Source: Juglans regia | Lineage: Eukaryota; Streptophyta; Magnoliopsida; Fagales; Juglandaceae | Reading direction: 5' to 3' | Length of the DNA stretch: 64,000 nt | Assembly: GCF_001411555.2 (NCBI RefSeq) | Contig: NC_049903.1 | Coordinates: 13,125,234-13,189,233, forward strand | Shown: piece by piece, positions 61,156 to 64,000 of the stretch | How the letters are laid out: each line of letters begins with the position of its first letter | How positions within the stretch are numbered: the first letter of the stretch is position 1 | Notes under the pieces: model-generated | The model's input: only the letters and a program-made list of their open reading frames with translations | The model's database searches: none | What the model was told of the DNA's origin: nothing | Program-made: the position numbers and the translations under genes

Positions 61156-61335
61156 CGGATTATCCTGCACAATGCGGATCTCTTGAGAAGATTCCTCGTT
61201 CACGGTGCATCAACAAAATGTGACACTGACCCTGCTTTTGTAAAGCTCACACATTGAAAGCGCAAAGCTAGCCTGGCCATATGGAGACGAGCGAGCAAGT
61301 TGGCCAACCGATATTTTAGGCTGTGGTCACGAAAT
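61156..61335 (-). other. TPS1 5' UTR exon with two short uORFs
   Basis: A donor (CCG|GTGAGA) at 61155 pairs with the acceptor TTGCAG just before 60334, giving an 821-base intron in the 5' UTR and an ATG nine bases into the coding exon. Upstream ATGs at 61254 and 61210 open frames of 14 and 16 codons before their stops. The first ends TGA at 61212-61210, overlapping the second's ATG. The second ends TAA at 61162-61160, just before the splice site. The 5' end is inferred from a TATA-like box about 30 bases upstream. Confidence 0.55.
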
Positions 61336-61360
61336 TTGGAGAAAAATCTCCTATTCAGAA

Positions 61361-61368
61361 TATATATG
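61361..61368 (-). promoter_or_regulatory. TATA-like box of TPS1
   Basis: CATATATATTC on the minus strand lies about 110 bases upstream of the first uORF. It is a plausible TATA element, but AT-rich DNA is common here. Confidence 0.35.
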
Positions 61369-61369
61369 A

Positions 61370-61930
61370 ATATATGCAGCGACGACGATGATTATCAGGA
61401 TATAGACTTTCGGTGGGTGGACAGAGCTTTTGTTTCTGGCCATGCAAACTGAAACCCAAAAAATAAATAATGCAAATCCCAAAGATTTGTTCCTTAAATA
61501 GCGAAACCAGGTAACCATGCCAACACTTGAATATGGAGAACCCACCAAAATATATTATGTACACAATCTACCTACCATCTTCAATTTTGAAACCCTAAAA
61601 AAGTACAATTATAATTACCAACTTTGAATTTTTACGCAAATTGAGTGTAACAATTTTGTTTGACCGAATTTGATCGAGTGATATTATCAATTATGCCTAA
61701 ATTTGTGTAAAATACCCGTATTGATGCCGGGTTTTTAATATAAGAAATAATATTTATAGTCATGTAGTATGTAAGCTCTGCATACTCTTTTTAAAAAAAG
61801 TGAATAAATATGATACTGACATAAAAAAATAATTTTTTAATGATTGACCTTACTCTTTTTTAAAATGAGTGTACAGCACTTGCATAATTCATGACTATAT
61901 ATAACATTACTGTTTTAATATAGGTTCATA
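61370..61930. other. Region upstream of TPS1
   Basis: AT-rich non-coding DNA, presumed TPS1 promoter. I see no repeat boundary or other gene. Confidence 0.35.
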
Positions 61931-62127
61931 AGGGCATGTTTGGACAGTATCTCAAAATTTTGTGCATGATAATAAAATGATTTGAATGAAATGTTTTATT
62001 AGGTTTTGATAAAGGAAAGAGAAAAAATTAAATAAAAATATAATAAAGTTAAAATATTATTTAAATATAATTTTTTAACATTATTTTTATTTTGAAATTC
62101 GTAAAAGTTATATTAATTTTTGTGTTT
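61931..62127 (+). repeat. MITE-like AT-rich repeat, left part (interrupted by a SINE)
   Basis: GGGCATGTTTGGACAGTATC resembles the GTTTGG-type ends of other MITE-like sequences in the window. The AT-rich body continues on the far side of the SINE at 62376, to about 62560. Confidence 0.45.
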
Positions 62128-62375
62128 AACTCCAAGGGATTGGCCCAAGTGGTGATGATCTTGGTTTTGGAGTATCATTCAATTCAAGGTCCAAAGTTCA
62201 ACATCTCATGAGTGTAAATACCTTCTGGTGAAAAGTCAACGATTTGATCAATTTCATGCAGAGAAACTTTCGAAAGTGCAGTGCATGAGACCAGGGTTTA
62301 CTCTGTAGAGGTAGGTCTAAAGGGTCATGCCTTGGAGAGGTTCCCCGACATAAAAAATAAGAAATAAAAAAAAAA
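62128..62375 (+). mobile_element. tRNA-derived SINE (Au-like)
   Basis: About 248 bp. Near the 5' end is TTGGCCCAAGTGGTGATG, a good Pol III A box. About 45 bases on is AAGGTCCAAAGTTCAACATC, a diverged B box. The 3' part has CTTGGAGAGGTTCCCCGACA and ends in an A-rich tail (62351-62375). TGTGTTT flanks both sides (62121-62127 and 62376-62382), a short target duplication. The position of the boxes and the tail fit plant SINEs of the Au type. Confidence 0.7.
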
Positions 62376-62577
62376 TGTGTTTTGTTTTGAATTTTATAAA
62401 AATCGTATTGAGTTTTTTAATAATGATTAAGTAATGATTGGATGAAAAATTTAAAAATTTAAAATTGAAAAGTATTTTATATTTCAGTGATATTTAGAAA
62501 AATAAAATTATGATAGGTTTTGAGAATTATTTATATCTCGAAACAAAAGTGAATTTCTTTACAAAGACTAAATAAGC

Positions 62578-63254
62578 TAGGGGTGCTACCCGCCCTCTAC
62601 GGGGCGGGAACACCCCTTTCTCGCACCCCATCCCTTATGGGGCGAGGAGTGGGATTTTCACCCCTGTCATTTGCCCTAGGGATGCGGGGGCAGGGTACCC
62701 CGCCCCGCCCTGGTGGGCGGGGTGCAAGACGGATTTCCAATCCGCCTCGCCTCCTTCTATTTTAAAAAAAAAATACTACATTTTATTTAATTTAAAAAAT
62801 ATTTCTAAGTGTAAAAGTAATTAAAAATACATTTTTAGACCCAAATTATAAATTTAAATTTTATAAATATGACTATAATTTAAAAATTATGTAATTTTTA
62901 AATTTGCTAGTGCATATTTTGTATAAATTATAGTGTATTAATTTTTAAACTATGTAATTTTTAAATTTGACGATGCATATTTTGTGAACAAATTTGACAA
63001 ATTGTAATATATATTTATATATAAATAATTTGTAAAATGTAAATATATATTTATGTTTATATATATAATATATATACATATAAATATAAGCGGGAGTAGG
63101 GGCAGGGCGGGGTTGGGCCCTCCCCGCCACCCGCCCCTCTAGGAGTCCTAGATGTGGGGCGGGGGGCCCCTCCCCCGCATGGGTAGAGTAGGGTTGTCAA
63201 TCCCGCCATGCAGGGGCGGAGCGGAAGCGAGGCGGGGCCCACTGCCCACCCCTA
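62578..63254. mobile_element. Non-autonomous hAT-type transposon, 677 bp, GC-rich arms
   Basis: The element starts TAGGGGTG and ends CACCCCTA (8-bp perfect terminal inverted repeats). It is flanked by a perfect 8-bp duplication, AAATAAGC, at 62570-62577 and 63255-63262. Eight-base duplications and short TAGGGGTG/CAGGGGTG-type ends are typical of the hAT superfamily. The two arms (62578-62760 and 63088-63254) are very GC-rich, with many GGGGCGGG and CCCGCC words able to pair with each other. The middle (about 62760-63085) is nearly pure A+T. No transposase is encoded, so it would need a partner in trans. Confidence 0.88.
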
Positions 63255-63262
63255 AAATAAGC

Positions 63263-64000
63263 AACAAGAAAAGAAAAATGATAAGTTTCCTTTTACTAGA
63301 TAAATATAAATTCTGCATATTAAATGTTAAAAAATTATATTATAATAATATTTTATTTAATTTTTAATAAAATATCTCATCTTCTCTCAAGTGAACCGTG
63401 TATCCAAGCAATGACAAAAAGTAAATCCTAATGGGACTAATATCAAGCTTATAAATTAATTTACACTTGAACTCCAATTCTTTTTTTTTTTTTAATCATT
63501 AAAAGGAATACTGAATCCTGATTGATACTTGAAGAATCTATTTATCATCTTTTTTTATATTATTATTTCATCATCTCATAATGTGATATTAAATATTAAT
63601 ATCAAATCATGAAATGATGAGAATCGAAATTATCATTATCTAGTATTACTCACTCAAATGAGTATATCTATTTATCATTTTTTTATTATTATCTCATTAT
63701 ATGATATTAAATAATATATTTATCGATAAAATATAATAAATAATTTTCATACAGTCACGTCACAATTCATATAATAATATAAATAAATCTGGGTTTGCCA
63801 CAGCATGGCTTGCTTGCTTCTGTATCGCCATTAATCGAGCCAGTAGTCTGAAAACGAAGCTTACCTGCTTTCACGCGATTTAGGTAGCTAGGCATGCAAC
63901 AGTACCGTAACGATTTTGACGTTCATGAAATGAAGACGCCGTGAAAGTGAGACATCTTATAATTTAGGGTCATCGTCATCCCCTTTTCATCGATCTTCAC
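63263..64000. other. AT-rich spacer at the right end
   Basis: AT-rich DNA with a T-tract at 63481-63494 and two related TATTTATCAT...TCATCTCATAATGTGATATTAA-like phrases near 63540-63600 and 63665-63715. No gene is supported. Confidence 0.4.

Overview
This is a stretch of plant nuclear genome, almost certainly from a woody eudicot. The genes have plant-type GT-AG (and two GC-AG) introns. They are plant-specific or plant-typical families: an S40 senescence regulator, a chloroplast PPR protein, a subtilase and a class I trehalose-phosphate synthase. Intergenic DNA is AT-rich and packed with retrotransposons. The repeat and MITE types resemble those I associate with Fagales (walnut, pecan, oak), but that placement is inference. 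There are no rRNA genes, convincing tRNA genes or CRISPR arrays.

Layout. 1-262: RNase H fragment of a LINE. 590-1263: a 364-bp tandem duplication. 2606-3001 (-): S40-like gene. 3.1-7.1 kb: AT-rich spacer with MITE debris. 7.1-10.8 kb (+): a decayed LINE that has lost its RT core. 10.98-20.83 kb: a locally repeated block in several diverged copies. It is broken up by a gag-less Ty1/copia element (12.2-16.2 kb), which itself holds a MITE, and by a 5'-truncated LINE (18.4-19.1 kb). 19.4-25.7 kb (+): a PPR gene like Arabidopsis At4g18975, with a non-coding first exon. 27.57-32.39 kb (-): a complete nine-exon subtilase of the SBT5 group. 35.13 to about 61.33 kb (-): TPS1, 17 coding exons plus a 5' UTR exon. 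Its two giant introns each contain a nearly full-length sense-oriented LINE (40.3-45.9 and 53.2-57.9 kb). 61.9-63.3 kb: a SINE followed by a 677-bp hAT-type non-autonomous transposon with a perfect 8-bp target duplication.

The four host genes look unrelated in function and are not an operon or cluster. I joined their coding exons by hand from the sequence. The joins keep frame throughout and give proteins of 131 aa (S40-like), 304 aa (PPR), 778 aa (subtilase) and 928 aa (TPS1). Most of the remaining structure is transposon biology: nested insertions with readable target-site duplications, extremely truncated LINE insertions, and a 4-base ATGA overlap joining ORF1 to ORF2 in all three long LINEs.
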